From contig JACKHE010000002.1 in assembly GCA_020639135.1 (NCBI GenBank), forward strand, positions 496,001 to 560,000: 64,000 nucleotides of DNA. Reading direction: 5' to 3'. The position numbers and the translations under genes are program-made. The stretch comes from Phycisphaeraceae bacterium. GTDB taxonomy: Bacteria > Planctomycetota > Phycisphaerae > Phycisphaerales > UBA1924. The notes under the pieces are model-generated. The model did not search any database and was not told the DNA's origin. It was given only the letters and a program-made list of their open reading frames with translations. Every line of letters starts with the position of its first letter. Positions within the stretch are counted from its first letter, which is position 1. Shown in pieces: positions 1-9,830 of the stretch.

Positions 1-295
1 CCTCGTGAACCAATGCAAGCTGCTCCCGGAGCAGGGTTTCCGCGGCGTCGATCGCGACGGGTTGGTGTTGTTTCGGGAGTTGGTCCAGCTCGTTGAGCGC
101 GGCGATCAGGGCCTGCATGGTGATGATGGGCGCCACGCACCGGCGCCACCTCGGGCCGTCCTGATCCTTGGGGAGGGCGATCGATGCCTTGGTGAACTCG
201 GTCCACTTGGCGAGCATGGCCGACCACCCCAGCAGGCGCTGCTCGTTCCCGGACGTCGGGGGGATGGGCTCGATGTTCGGGGAATATTCAGACAT
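1..295 (-). CDS. Hypothetical protein, C-terminus cut by window edge
   Basis: An ATG at 295 on the minus strand opens a frame without stops that runs off the left edge, giving 98 residues. The peptide begins MSEYSPNIEPIPPTSGNEQ and continues into a helical, soluble-looking segment with no signal peptide or membrane span. Codon use is strongly GC at third positions, like the neighbours, and this supports it over the other frames of the same stretch. It is divergent from the ECF sigma factor gene, with 114 bp between the two starts. I do not recognise a family. The gene is real with moderate confidence; no function is proposed. Confidence 0.55.
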   Translation of the reverse strand, partial: MSEYSPNIEPIPPTSGNEQRLLGWSAMLAKWTEFTKASIALPKDQDGPRWRRCVAPIITMQALIAALNELDQLPKQHQPVAIDAAETLLREQLALVHE

Positions 296-394
296 GCAAG
301 AGCGTTCCACCGATGACCGAAAGGATATCCGGACACGTACCGAAAGACGTGCCGGAACCTTGGCGGATTTCGCAACCCCGAGCATCAAATCTCG

Positions 395-400
395 TATCAT
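395..400 (+). promoter_or_regulatory. Candidate -10 element (TATCAT) before the sigma factor gene
   Basis: TATCAT lies 9 nt before the ATG at 410. The same TANNNT-plus-7-to-9-nt arrangement recurs before several genes in this window. No convincing -35 hexamer is visible. If it is used, transcription would start at or very near the start codon. Confidence 0.45.
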
Positions 401-409
401 GGGGCGAGC

Positions 410-994
410 ATGAACCGCAGCGCAGAACGCAAGCTGATCGAAAAGGCCGCCGCGGGCGATAAATCCGCCGCGACCAAGCTGATCAAGGCCCACCAGGGCT
501 CGCTCTATGCGTACATCCTCCGGATGTCCGGCAAGCCGGAGATGGCCGAGGACATCGTTCAGGACGCGTTCGTCCGGGTGCTGATGCACCTGGACCGGTT
601 CGATCCCCGCTTCCGCTTCTCGACGTGGCTCTTCACGATCGCCAAGCGGCTCTACCTGAACGCGAACCAGAAGCTCAAGCCGCACTACGACACCGAGATC
701 GTCGGCGGCTGGGACGCCGAGGCGCAGTCCCCCAGCGCCCCGGCGATCCGCGCGGAGGTCGAGACCAACGCCCGGGGCTGCATCCAGAAGGCCCTGGATT
801 CGCTCAGCGATGAGCAGCGCGAGGTGATCCTGCTCTTCCATCAGCAGAACTGGTCCATCAGCGCCATCGCCAGGCACCTGGACATGCCCGAGGGCACCGT
901 CAAGAGCCACCTCCACCGGGGCCGGCAGCGGATGCGCCGTCTCATCAGCGAGGATCAGCAGCAGAGCGACCTTGTCGCGGAGGTCTGGTCGTGA
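410..994 (+). CDS. ECF-family RNA polymerase sigma factor
   Basis: This 194-aa protein has the two-domain ECF layout. Sigma region 2 is at residues about 30-90, with the conserved core MAEDIVQDAFVRV and the promoter-melting stretch FRFSTWLFTIAKR. Region 4 is at about 127-180, with the helix-turn-helix core ISAIARHLDMPEGTVKSHL. The linker between them is Pro/Ala/Glu-rich. Family knowledge: ECF factors direct core polymerase to stress- or envelope-related promoters and are usually held inactive by a co-encoded anti-sigma factor. The next gene overlaps this one by 4 bp (GTGA) and encodes a single-span membrane protein, which fits. The target regulon cannot be read from the window. Confidence 0.93.
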   Translation: MNRSAERKLIEKAAAGDKSAATKLIKAHQGSLYAYILRMSGKPEMAEDIVQDAFVRVLMHLDRFDPRFRFSTWLFTIAKRLYLNANQKLKPHYDTEIVGGWDAEAQSPSAPAIRAEVETNARGCIQKALDSLSDEQREVILLFHQQNWSISAIARHLDMPEGTVKSHLHRGRQRMRRLISEDQQQSDLVAEVWS

Positions 995-1821
995 AGCGCC
1001 GCAAGGGCACGCGATCCGAGAATCCGATGGATGTGGGCGCCGGCTCGAAGCCGCGCCCCAGCGTCGATGCGTACTTCGACAGAGAGCTGTGCCCCGACAC
1101 GATCGAGTCGCTTCTGGATTCGATGCGCCGTTCTCGCACCGAGCGGCAGCGCTTCGACGACACCCAGTCCATGCTCGACGATCTCCGAGCGCCCATCGAC
1201 GCCCCGGATGTCTCGTGCAGGATCCTCGGCGAGGTCGGCGAGCGCCGCGGCTGGCTGACCACCGGACAGCGCCGGATGGTCTTCGTCGGCCGCCTCGCGA
1301 CCGCCGCGTGCCTGCTGCTGGTCGTCTCGGGGCTCCTTCTGGTCCGTCGCAACAACCCACAAGCCTTCCGCGCAGCGGACGCGACCGGCCCGGTCAGCGG
1401 GGTTGTCGCGGCCACCGGTTCCGAGGCGGAGGCCGGCATCCGGGCCATCGGCGACCAGCTCCGTACGTTCGAGCGCATCTGCGAGCCGGCTGTCGCCGAC
1501 GCCGCAAGCTCCGTCACGTCCTGCGATTCGCTTTGCGGCAAGGTCCGCGCGGTCACCGTTTCGGCGCCTCAGGATTTCTCCATGCCGCTCTCGCCCGGTC
1601 TCGGTGAGTGGCTCGGCGCCGGCAACGTCAAGGTGGTGGTCGTCGTTTCCCGCACCGCACCCGGCGACCTCGCCCCGGCGGGCGCCGACGAGACCATCAA
1701 CCAGTGGATGATCGCGCCGGGCCAGTCGTTCCGGCTCCCGTCGTATGATGCGCCCATGGCCACCGGTCCCCGGCAGATGAATGTTGCCGACTGGACCACC
1801 TCGGCCGGCCGGATCAGGTAA
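991..1821 (+). CDS. Putative membrane anti-sigma factor
   Basis: This 276-aa protein starts at GTG 991, overlapping the sigma factor stop by 4 bp, so translation is probably coupled. Residues 1-95 are cytoplasmic and rich in Arg, Asp and Leu; one membrane span lies at about 97-118 (VFVGRLATAACLLLVVSG...); residues 120-276 would be outside the cytoplasm. The position, the N-terminal helical segment (SVDAYFDRELCPDTIESLLDSM) and the single span match membrane anti-sigma factors. There is no HxxxCxxC zinc motif, so it is not a canonical ZAS-type protein. Function is inferred mainly from the coupling. Confidence 0.65.
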   Translation: MKRRKGTRSENPMDVGAGSKPRPSVDAYFDRELCPDTIESLLDSMRRSRTERQRFDDTQSMLDDLRAPIDAPDVSCRILGEVGERRGWLTTGQRRMVFVGRLATAACLLLVVSGLLLVRRNNPQAFRAADATGPVSGVVAATGSEAEAGIRAIGDQLRTFERICEPAVADAASSVTSCDSLCGKVRAVTVSAPQDFSMPLSPGLGEWLGAGNVKVVVVVSRTAPGDLAPAGADETINQWMIAPGQSFRLPSYDAPMATGPRQMNVADWTTSAGRIR

Positions 1822-1830
1822 CGGATTCCC

Positions 1831-3474
1831 ATGTCATCGCTGCGCCCCAGAATCCTGGCGATCCTGATCGTCTGCGCGGTGCTCTTGCCGACGCAGCGCG
1901 CGGTGGCCGAGCGGCCGCTGCTCGACGACATCGCGTGGCTGCCGGCGGACGTGGACCTGGCGCTGGTCGTCAAGGACATGAGCCGCATCCGCGGCATGCC
2001 GCTTGGCCGTGGCGCTACCGACCTCGTCGCCTCCGGGATCCAGATCGGCGGCGCCGGGCAGAGTCGGACGCTTGAGGCGTGGCGATCGCTCGCCGAGCGA
2101 CTGGGCTTCACGGAGGACCAGGCGTTCGATGCGCTCCTCGGCATGCGCTTCGGCTGCGCCGCGCGGGAGCGCGCCGACGGGACGAGCGACTGGGTGATGT
2201 ACTCGAAGACCACACCCAGGATCGCCCGGCTGGTCCGGCGAAAGCTCGACGTGGCGCCGCGGGAAATCAAGCACGACCGCGTGCTCATGACCCTCGAGGG
2301 CGGCGCCTTCCGGCTCGGCAGCCTGATCGAAGAGGACAACGCCTGGCTGATGCTCGCCCCGACCGACAGGGACGGGCTCTTCCAGCAGATCACCGACGCC
2401 GGTGGGCATCCCGAGTGGGCGCGGCTCGGAGACGGCGCGGCCTTCGAGCAGCTCCGGGCTCTCGGGGGCGGCGACCTGGCGCTCTACACGACACTGGGTA
2501 AGCCATTCGGTGGGGCGCAACAGGGTTGGTTCGCGCTGGGCGCCGAGGCCTGGGATGACACGATCCGATTCAGGATGACCTCCGACCCCGGGCAACCGCT
2601 GCCCCAGGTCGAGCCGTGGTCCACGACGCTCTTCGACGAGCTCCGTGATGGGGCGCTGCTGTCGCACATCGAGCGGCTGCCGGCGAAGGAGGAAGCGATG
2701 GGGCTGCGCCAGTTGCCGGCGAAGGAGGAAGCGATGGGGCTGCGCCAGCGGGGGCGGGATCGCGACGGCTCGCTCTGGGCCGCGATGCGCCAGGTTGTCG
2801 AGATCCCGCACCGCGTGCTGGGCGAGGACCTGAACCTGATCCTGGGCCGCCGTCTTGCCGTCGCGGCGTATCCCAACCCCGCCGGAGGGCTGGACATCGC
2901 GATCGGTCTGGAAGCGTCCGACGTCACGGCGCTCGCGGAGCCCGGCGACGCGGCCATGAAGTCGCTCGTCGCATCGATGCAGCGGTTCTACAACGCGCAC
3001 CAGGCGAAGTTCGAGTTCGTTGGCAGGCTCCCCCGCGCCAAGCGCCAGATCACGCTCGAGCCCGACGCGCCGGGTGGGTTGCTCCCGCCCTTCGGCCGCG
3101 CCCTGGACATCACGTGGTCGTTCCGGGACACCCCCGGCGCCGCTCCGGCCGGCTGGTGGGTTGCCGGCACGGATGAACCGAGCTTTGCCAAAGCGTCGGG
3201 CGCGCTGACGACGGCGCCCGACCCGGGCGACGGCGGGGAGGTCCGGCCCTGGCTGATGCTCTTCGAAGCGCACCCGGCGTCGGTGGTGGAATCGCTCCGG
3301 CGTGGCGGCGTGCCGGTCGCGCCCAACGCCGCGGGGATCGACCTCGTGGACACGATCCGGATGCGGACCTGGATCGAATACGACCCGGATCTCGATCTGG
3401 TCCGCGGCGATGGCGAGGTCCGGATCATCGATCCCGAACGCCCGAGGAAGGGCCCCCGGCTCCACCGGCGTTGA
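1831..3474 (+). CDS. Secreted hypothetical protein with an internal 12-residue duplication
   Basis: The 547-aa product begins with a signal peptide ending near AVA-26 and continues as a long soluble protein (DDIAWLPADVDLALVVKDMSR...). The opening, 'the value of a periplasmic domain with LPADVDLALVV', loosely resembles DUF3352-type secreted proteins of this phylum, but I cannot confirm the family. It lies 9 bp after the anti-sigma gene and is probably in the same transcript, suggesting an envelope role. Residues 283-306 are an exact 12-residue tandem repeat (LPAKEEAMGLRQ twice) encoded by a 36-bp duplication. The C-terminus is basic. Function unknown. Confidence 0.75.
   Translation: MSSLRPRILAILIVCAVLLPTQRAVAERPLLDDIAWLPADVDLALVVKDMSRIRGMPLGRGATDLVASGIQIGGAGQSRTLEAWRSLAERLGFTEDQAFDALLGMRFGCAARERADGTSDWVMYSKTTPRIARLVRRKLDVAPREIKHDRVLMTLEGGAFRLGSLIEEDNAWLMLAPTDRDGLFQQITDAGGHPEWARLGDGAAFEQLRALGGGDLALYTTLGKPFGGAQQGWFALGAEAWDDTIRFRMTSDPGQPLPQVEPWSTTLFDELRDGALLSHIERLPAKEEAMGLRQLPAKEEAMGLRQRGRDRDGSLWAAMRQVVEIPHRVLGEDLNLILGRRLAVAAYPNPAGGLDIAIGLEASDVTALAEPGDAAMKSLVASMQRFYNAHQAKFEFVGRLPRAKRQITLEPDAPGGLLPPFGRALDITWSFRDTPGAAPAGWWVAGTDEPSFAKASGALTTAPDPGDGGEVRPWLMLFEAHPASVVESLRRGGVPVAPNAAGIDLVDTIRMRTWIEYDPDLDLVRGDGEVRIIDPERPRKGPRLHRR
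2677..2748 (+). repeat. 36-bp in-frame tandem duplication
   Basis: Positions 2677-2712 and 2713-2748 are the same 36 bases except for the first base (c versus t), encoding LPAKEEAMGLRQ twice. The length is a multiple of three, so the frame is kept. It looks like a recent slippage or replication duplication inside a secreted protein gene. Confidence 0.95.
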
Positions 3475-3499
3475 CGCTGACGCCGGACGCCGGCGGGGC

Positions 3500-3505
3500 T
3501 ACGAT
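3500..3505 (+). promoter_or_regulatory. Candidate -10 element (TACGAT) before typA
   Basis: The stretch GGGGCTACGATCG carries a TANNNT hexamer in the 69-bp gap before typA, 38 nt upstream of its ATG. It shares the GGCTA core with elements before proS, ffh and rsmG. There is no clear -35. Confidence 0.35.
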
Positions 3506-3543
3506 CGTGGCCACCACCGCGCCCGAAGCCAAGAGCACCCCCC

Positions 3544-5406
<1,863 letters not shown>

Positions 5407-5442
5407 GAGGGCGTTCCGCAGGTCGCTGGAGAGGGCTCCGGC

Positions 5443-5448
5443 TACACT
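5443..5448 (+). promoter_or_regulatory. Candidate leaderless promoter (TACACT) for proS
   Basis: GGCTACACT ends 7 nt before the proS ATG at 5456. With the usual 6-8 nt from -10 to start site, the transcript would begin at the start codon. No Shine-Dalgarno sequence lies in the required position, consistent with leaderless translation. Confidence 0.5.
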
Positions 5449-5455
5449 GGCGTCC

Positions 5456-7318
5456 ATGACCACGACGACCCAAACCCGCAACGCCGAATCGGCGAGATCC
5501 ACCATCACGACCCGGCGCCGGGGCGATGTCCAGCGCTGGTCCCTGACGCTGATCCCCACGACCAAGGAGGCCCCGGCCGATGCCGAGGCGCCCAGCCACA
5601 AGCTGCTCGTCCGCGCGGGCTTCATCCGCCGCGTGGGGGCGGGGATCTACGACTACCTGCCCCTCGCCTGGCGCACGCTGGGCAAGATCAGCGACATCAT
5701 CCGCCAGGAGATGAACGCCGCCGGCGCCTGCGAGATGCTCATGCCCGCGATGGAGCCCCTGGAGCTCTTCGCGGACACCAAGCGTGACATCGACTACGGC
5801 GACAACCTCTTCCGGGTCACCGACCGGCACGGTCGCGCCAACGCGCTGGCCCCGACGCACGAGGAGGTCATCACGGAGCTGATGAAGGGCTCCGTCGCGT
5901 CGTACAAGCAGCTCCCGCTCAACCTCTACCAGATCCAGACCAAGTTCCGCGACGAGTTCCGACCCCGCTCGGGCCTGCTGCGCGGCCGCGAGTTCATCAT
6001 GAAGGATGCGTACTCGTTCCACATGAAACTGGAAGGAGCGGGGGGGCTCGACGAGACATACGAGAAGATGCGCACGGCGTACACGAACACGTTCACGCGG
6101 TGCGGGCTGGATTTCAGCGTCGTCGAGGCCGAGGCGGGCCCCATCGGCGGCTCCGCCTCCCACGAGTTCATGGTCAACTGTGAGACCGGCGAGGACATCA
6201 TCCTCAAGTGTCCCGAGACCGGCTACGCGGCCAATGTCGAGAAGTGCGAGATCGGCCATCGACCGCACGATTTCAGCGGCGACCCGACCGGCGACCTGGA
6301 GAAGGTCCACACGCCGAAGATGGCGAGCATCGAGGACGTCTCGAGGTTCATGAAGGTCAAGTCGCCCAACATGCTCAAGACGATCGTCTTGGCGCGCAGC
6401 GACGAACAGCGGGGCTGGGTCGTCGCCGTGGTCCGGGGCGACCACGAGGTCAACGAGGGCAAGGTCAAGGACGCCGTGGGGTTCCCTCTCGCGATGGCTG
6501 ACGAGGCCGAAGCGAAAGCGGCCGGGTTCGCGATCGGGTTCGTCAGCCCCCGCGCGGCGAGATCGGTCGGCGCCCTGCTGGTGGTCGATCCGGACGCCGC
6601 GCAGGGCACGGACAGGGACAAGGGCAAACCCAGCTTCTGGGCGACCGGCGCCGACGAAGTGGACCACCACGTCAAGCACTTCAACTGGCGCCGCGACATG
6701 GGTGAGTTCCTCGATTCGGACAACGCGATCGTCGCGGACATCCGCAACGCGCGCGCCGGTGACCCGTCGCCCCGCGCCGTGGGCGCCGCGCTCACCGAGG
6801 GCCGCGGCGTCGAGGTCGGGCATATCTTCAAGCTGGGGACGAAGTACTCCAGGGCGATGGGCTTCCTCGTGCAGGACGAGTCCGGCGACCGCAACGCCGT
6901 GATCATGGGCTGCTACGGCATCGGCGTCAGCCGGACGCTCGCCGCGTGCGTCGAGATGTCGCACGACGACAACGGCATTGTCTGGCCCATGGCGCTGGCA
7001 CCGTACCACGCGCTGGTGACGGTGATGAAGGTGGACAACGCCGAGCACATGGCGCACGCCGACCGCATCGCGGGGGAACTGGCCGACGCCGGCTTCGACG
7101 TGCTGATCGACGACCGGGACGACAGGCCGGGTTCGAAGTTCAAGGACGCCGACCTGATCGGCATCCCGATCCGCCTGACGCTGGGCGACAAGGCGCTGGA
7201 GCAGGGCGGCGTCGAGTTCAAGCTGCGGACCGACCCCGGCAAGGGGGAGGTGGTCGCGATGGAGTCCATCGTCGGGCGCTGCCTCGAAGCCGCAAACGCC
7301 GCCGAACACTGCCGGTAA
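5456..7318 (+). CDS. proS: Prolyl-tRNA synthetase (bacterial type)
   Basis: This 620-aa class II aminoacyl-tRNA synthetase charges tRNA-Pro. An upstream in-frame start at 5351 would add 35 Arg-rich residues overlapping typA, so the ATG at 5456 is chosen. Motif 2 lies in RDEFRPRSGLLRGREF near residue 165, motif 3 in MGCYGIGVSRTLAA near 483. Between them is a long insertion domain (about 230-440), the YbaK-like editing domain that marks the bacterial ProRS type. The C-terminal HGTP-type anticodon-binding domain covers about 500-620. It is slightly longer than the usual 570 aa. Confidence 0.96.
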   Translation: MTTTTQTRNAESARSTITTRRRGDVQRWSLTLIPTTKEAPADAEAPSHKLLVRAGFIRRVGAGIYDYLPLAWRTLGKISDIIRQEMNAAGACEMLMPAMEPLELFADTKRDIDYGDNLFRVTDRHGRANALAPTHEEVITELMKGSVASYKQLPLNLYQIQTKFRDEFRPRSGLLRGREFIMKDAYSFHMKLEGAGGLDETYEKMRTAYTNTFTRCGLDFSVVEAEAGPIGGSASHEFMVNCETGEDIILKCPETGYAANVEKCEIGHRPHDFSGDPTGDLEKVHTPKMASIEDVSRFMKVKSPNMLKTIVLARSDEQRGWVVAVVRGDHEVNEGKVKDAVGFPLAMADEAEAKAAGFAIGFVSPRAARSVGALLVVDPDAAQGTDRDKGKPSFWATGADEVDHHVKHFNWRRDMGEFLDSDNAIVADIRNARAGDPSPRAVGAALTEGRGVEVGHIFKLGTKYSRAMGFLVQDESGDRNAVIMGCYGIGVSRTLAACVEMSHDDNGIVWPMALAPYHALVTVMKVDNAEHMAHADRIAGELADAGFDVLIDDRDDRPGSKFKDADLIGIPIRLTLGDKALEQGGVEFKLRTDPGKGEVVAMESIVGRCLEAANAAEHCR

Positions 7319-7384
7319 ACACTCAGGAAGACCAGTCGGACCAACGACATCCGTCCAGCGGGAATCGATCCCAGGAGATCCCCA

Positions 7385-8503
7385 ATGCTCAGCACCGCTC
7401 TGCGTTATGTAAAGTTCGCCGTGTTCACCGGCGTCATCCTCGGCGCCCCGGTGCTCTGGCCTGTTGCTCCCGCGTTGGCCCAGTTTGACGAGGAGATGCA
7501 GTGGGAGGAATCCCCCTTCGATGAGGCGATGCGGCTCGGGCAGCAGGCCCTCGACTCGTGGAAGCTCGACGAGGCCGAGGAGCAGTTCCGCCGGGCGCTG
7601 ACGCTCGTCGATGGGGAGGCCGAGGAGGACCAGACGTACGCGGCGGCGTTCGTGCGGATCTACCTCGCGCAGACTCTCGATGGGATGCATCGCGAGGAGG
7701 ACGCGCTGGAGGTCCACGAGCAGGCGCTCGAGACGATGCTGGGCCCCGACTCGTATTTCGACGATGAGGACAAGGCGGGGATGCTCCGCTACCACGCGCA
7801 CCTGCTGATGCAGCTTGGCAAGTGGGACGAGGCGGAGGAGTTCACCGAGCGCTCCTGCAAGCACGCCGACGAGTGGTACGGCGAAGGTACGCCCTGGGCG
7901 CTGTCGTTCCGCGGGCCGCTGACCGATATCTTCATGCAGACCCAGCGATCCGACGAGGCGATCGAGATCCACAAGAAACTGCTCGATTCGTACCGGGAGG
8001 CCTACGGCAGGGACAACCCGGCGCTGATGTCCGTGATCAGCGCCGCGGCCTTCGACGCCACGGTCGCCGACAGAAACGAGCAGTCGCTGGAGTGGTACCA
8101 GTGGCTGACGGATCTCCAGCGGAACGAGAACAACGAGTCCGCGCTGACGCTCGCGTGGGAGCACTACCGGATCGCGGGTCTGCAGCGCAACGTCGGCGAG
8201 TACGACAAGGCCATCGACTCCATGTACAGGACACTGGACCTGATCGAGGGGGCACAGGGAGACGAGTCGCCGAACCTCGCCGAGGCCTGGGGATCCATCG
8301 CGAACATCAAGGCGACCTCGGGCGACCTTCCCGGCGCTCTTGACGCCGTCGACAAGGGCCTGGAGATCTACGGCGATTCAGATGTCGATCTCGGCCAGAA
8401 GGTCGATCTGCTGATGTACCGCGCGAGCCTGCTCCGCTTGCTGGGCCGAGACGACGAGGCGGACAAGGCGCTGGACGAGCTGCGCGACTCCATGGGCAAC
8501 TGA
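7385..8503 (+). CDS. Secreted tetratricopeptide-repeat protein
   Basis: The 372-aa product has a signal peptide (cleavage after ALA-32) followed by repeated 34-residue helical pairs from about residue 45 to the end. Representative repeats are AMRLGQQALDSWKLDEAEEQF, ...RNVGEYDKAIDSMYRTLDL and ...TSGDLPGALDAVDKGLEIY, which carry the W/L-G-A-P spacing of TPR and the kinesin-light-chain-like variant. Such proteins act as periplasmic protein-binding scaffolds, but the partner is not evident. A good Shine-Dalgarno (AGGAG at 7374-7378) supports the ATG at 7385. It is acidic throughout, and the next gene is convergent. Confidence 0.85.
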   Translation: MLSTALRYVKFAVFTGVILGAPVLWPVAPALAQFDEEMQWEESPFDEAMRLGQQALDSWKLDEAEEQFRRALTLVDGEAEEDQTYAAAFVRIYLAQTLDGMHREEDALEVHEQALETMLGPDSYFDDEDKAGMLRYHAHLLMQLGKWDEAEEFTERSCKHADEWYGEGTPWALSFRGPLTDIFMQTQRSDEAIEIHKKLLDSYREAYGRDNPALMSVISAAAFDATVADRNEQSLEWYQWLTDLQRNENNESALTLAWEHYRIAGLQRNVGEYDKAIDSMYRTLDLIEGAQGDESPNLAEAWGSIANIKATSGDLPGALDAVDKGLEIYGDSDVDLGQKVDLLMYRASLLRLLGRDDEADKALDELRDSMGN

Positions 8504-8507
8504 GCGG

Positions 8508-8538
8508 CGGGGAGCGGGAAACCGCGTCACCCTCCCCG
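8508..8538 (+). terminator. Stem-loop after the TPR gene, possible terminator
   Basis: CGGGGAG (8508-8514) pairs with CTCCCCG (8532-8538) around a 17-nt loop that itself holds CGG/CCG. It begins just after the stop codon, in the gap between convergent genes, but no U-run follows directly. It may be a weak terminator or a 3'-end stabiliser. Confidence 0.35.
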
Positions 8539-8636
8539 AGAGGCCCCGTTGAACCCTGTTTTACATAACATGTATTCTCGGACCTTGGATCCAGCGCCGT
8601 GTTCCGGTTCTGGACCGCGGCCGCCGGGCTGGTCGC

Positions 8637-9695
8637 TCAGTATTCCCAGCTCCACGCCACCGTCAGCGCCCCGATGCTGTCGCGGCCGACCTGGGAGCGG
8701 AACTCGTTGGCGTACCACGTCTGCGAGTAGCCGATCGTCAGGCTCTTCTGGATGGTCAGCGTCACGCCGACCTGGATCAGGCCGAAGGCGGGCTCGGGAT
8801 CGACGCCGTCGAGCAGCTCGTTGTGGAAGACCGCCCGGCCCTCGACGCGGGTGTAGATCGACCAGGCGAGGTTTTCATTGGGGCCCACGGGTCCTGTCGG
8901 GTAGCCGACGGCGGTCGTCGGGGCCTCGAGCCGCCCCGGGCCGAAATCGTCGGGGAGGAACACCGAGCCGACCCGGAGCGTCGCGCCGGCCATCAGATGG
9001 CGGTGGACCGTCCCGATCGTCATCCCGATCTCTGGGATGATCTCGAGTTTGACATAGTCCGAGTCATTTTGATCGAGATCGAACTTCCACCGCCGGTTGA
9101 GGTCGAGGTCGATCGCGACGCGATCGCTGAGCTGGTCCTCCCAGCCCTGCGGCTGGCGGTTGGGATCGAAGATGTCGTGGATGTTCTGTTGCGCCTGCTC
9201 TGCGGCCGAGGCGGGGCCGATGACGCCGAGCTTGAGGTCGAAGCGGTCGGCGGTCGTTTGCGAGGCGCGTTCGAGGCCGACGCTGGTGTAGAGCCAGCCG
9301 GCGTAGCGGCGATCGACCGGCTGGGGGTTGGCCTGGTTCTCGATGCGGTCGGGGGTGTAGATCAGCTGCCCCACCGAGTAAAACGCCGAGGTCCGCAGCG
9401 ATTCCCCCTCGGCGGGCTGCAGCGGCAGCCACCGGGCGACACTGTCGGCCCAGGGCGTCTCGACGGCCATGACGACCCGCGCGCCGTTGGTGTAGTGCCG
9501 GTCCGTCTCGCCGTTGGGCTTGACGTAGGCGCCGTCGTTCTCCCAGTAGAGGGACCAGACGGTGCGTCCCCCCTGCTGCTGCGTTACCGGTTCGACGGGC
9601 GGCGGCGCTGGGTCCTGCGCCAGGGCCGCCGAACGGAGGCAGGAGGCCGCGAGGATGACGCCGATTCGGCTGATTCTTGGCTTGATCAACGGCAT
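8637..9695 (-). CDS. LpxR-like outer-membrane lipid A deacylase (DUF2219)
   Basis: This 352-aa protein has a signal peptide (to about ALA-26) and a beta-barrel-like body of alternating aromatic strands ending in a C-terminal aromatic (AWSWEY), as expected for an outer-membrane protein. The mature N-terminus holds WENDGAYV at residues 51-58 followed by DRHYTNG at 65-71, matching the LpxR/DUF2219 signature in which an Asn-Asp pair contributes to the active site. Characterised LpxR removes the 3'-acyloxyacyl group of lipid A in a Ca2+-dependent reaction. The substrate here is inferred. It is divergent from ffh. Confidence 0.82.
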   Translation of the reverse strand: MPLIKPRISRIGVILAASCLRSAALAQDPAPPPVEPVTQQQGGRTVWSLYWENDGAYVKPNGETDRHYTNGARVVMAVETPWADSVARWLPLQPAEGESLRTSAFYSVGQLIYTPDRIENQANPQPVDRRYAGWLYTSVGLERASQTTADRFDLKLGVIGPASAAEQAQQNIHDIFDPNRQPQGWEDQLSDRVAIDLDLNRRWKFDLDQNDSDYVKLEIIPEIGMTIGTVHRHLMAGATLRVGSVFLPDDFGPGRLEAPTTAVGYPTGPVGPNENLAWSIYTRVEGRAVFHNELLDGVDPEPAFGLIQVGVTLTIQKSLTIGYSQTWYANEFRSQVGRDSIGALTVAWSWEY

Positions 9696-9737
9696 TCTGG
9701 GAGTGGCGGAGGGATCGGGGCTGCGTCCGGGAGCGGC

Positions 9738-9743
9738 TACTAT
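9738..9743 (+). promoter_or_regulatory. Candidate -10 element (TACTAT) upstream of ffh
   Basis: GGCTACTATACC carries the same GGCTA core as other candidates here. It lies 9 nt before a tiny ORF at 9753 and about 85 nt before the ffh start, so ffh would have a leader containing that ORF. Confidence 0.4.
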
Positions 9744-9752
9744 ACCGACCCA

Positions 9753-9779
9753 ATGGCGATCGTCGTGACGCCGGCGTGA
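9753..9779 (+). CDS. Possible 8-codon upstream ORF in the ffh leader
   Basis: ATG at 9753 opens MAIVVTPA followed by TGA. It starts 9 nt after the TACTAT hexamer, the same distance seen before several true start codons in this window, and ends 51 nt before the ffh ATG. Whether it is translated is unknown; it is recorded because of its position, not because of coding statistics. Confidence 0.25.
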   Translation: MAIVVTPA

Positions 9780-9830
9780 CGAGCGATCGACCGAGTTCCC
9801 CGCGTCCCCAACCGGAGGGTGGCAAGCCCC

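Noticed and set aside
106..375. 89-codon minus-strand frame near the left edge
   Set aside because: A different minus-strand frame from ATG 295 has GC-biased third positions and a normal amino-acid mix; this one is Arg/Ser/Pro-rich, as shadows are.
9696..9830. SRP RNA gene before ffh
   Set aside because: The 135-bp gap does not show the 4.5S/6S domain IV hairpin with its GGAA-type loop that I would need to call it.
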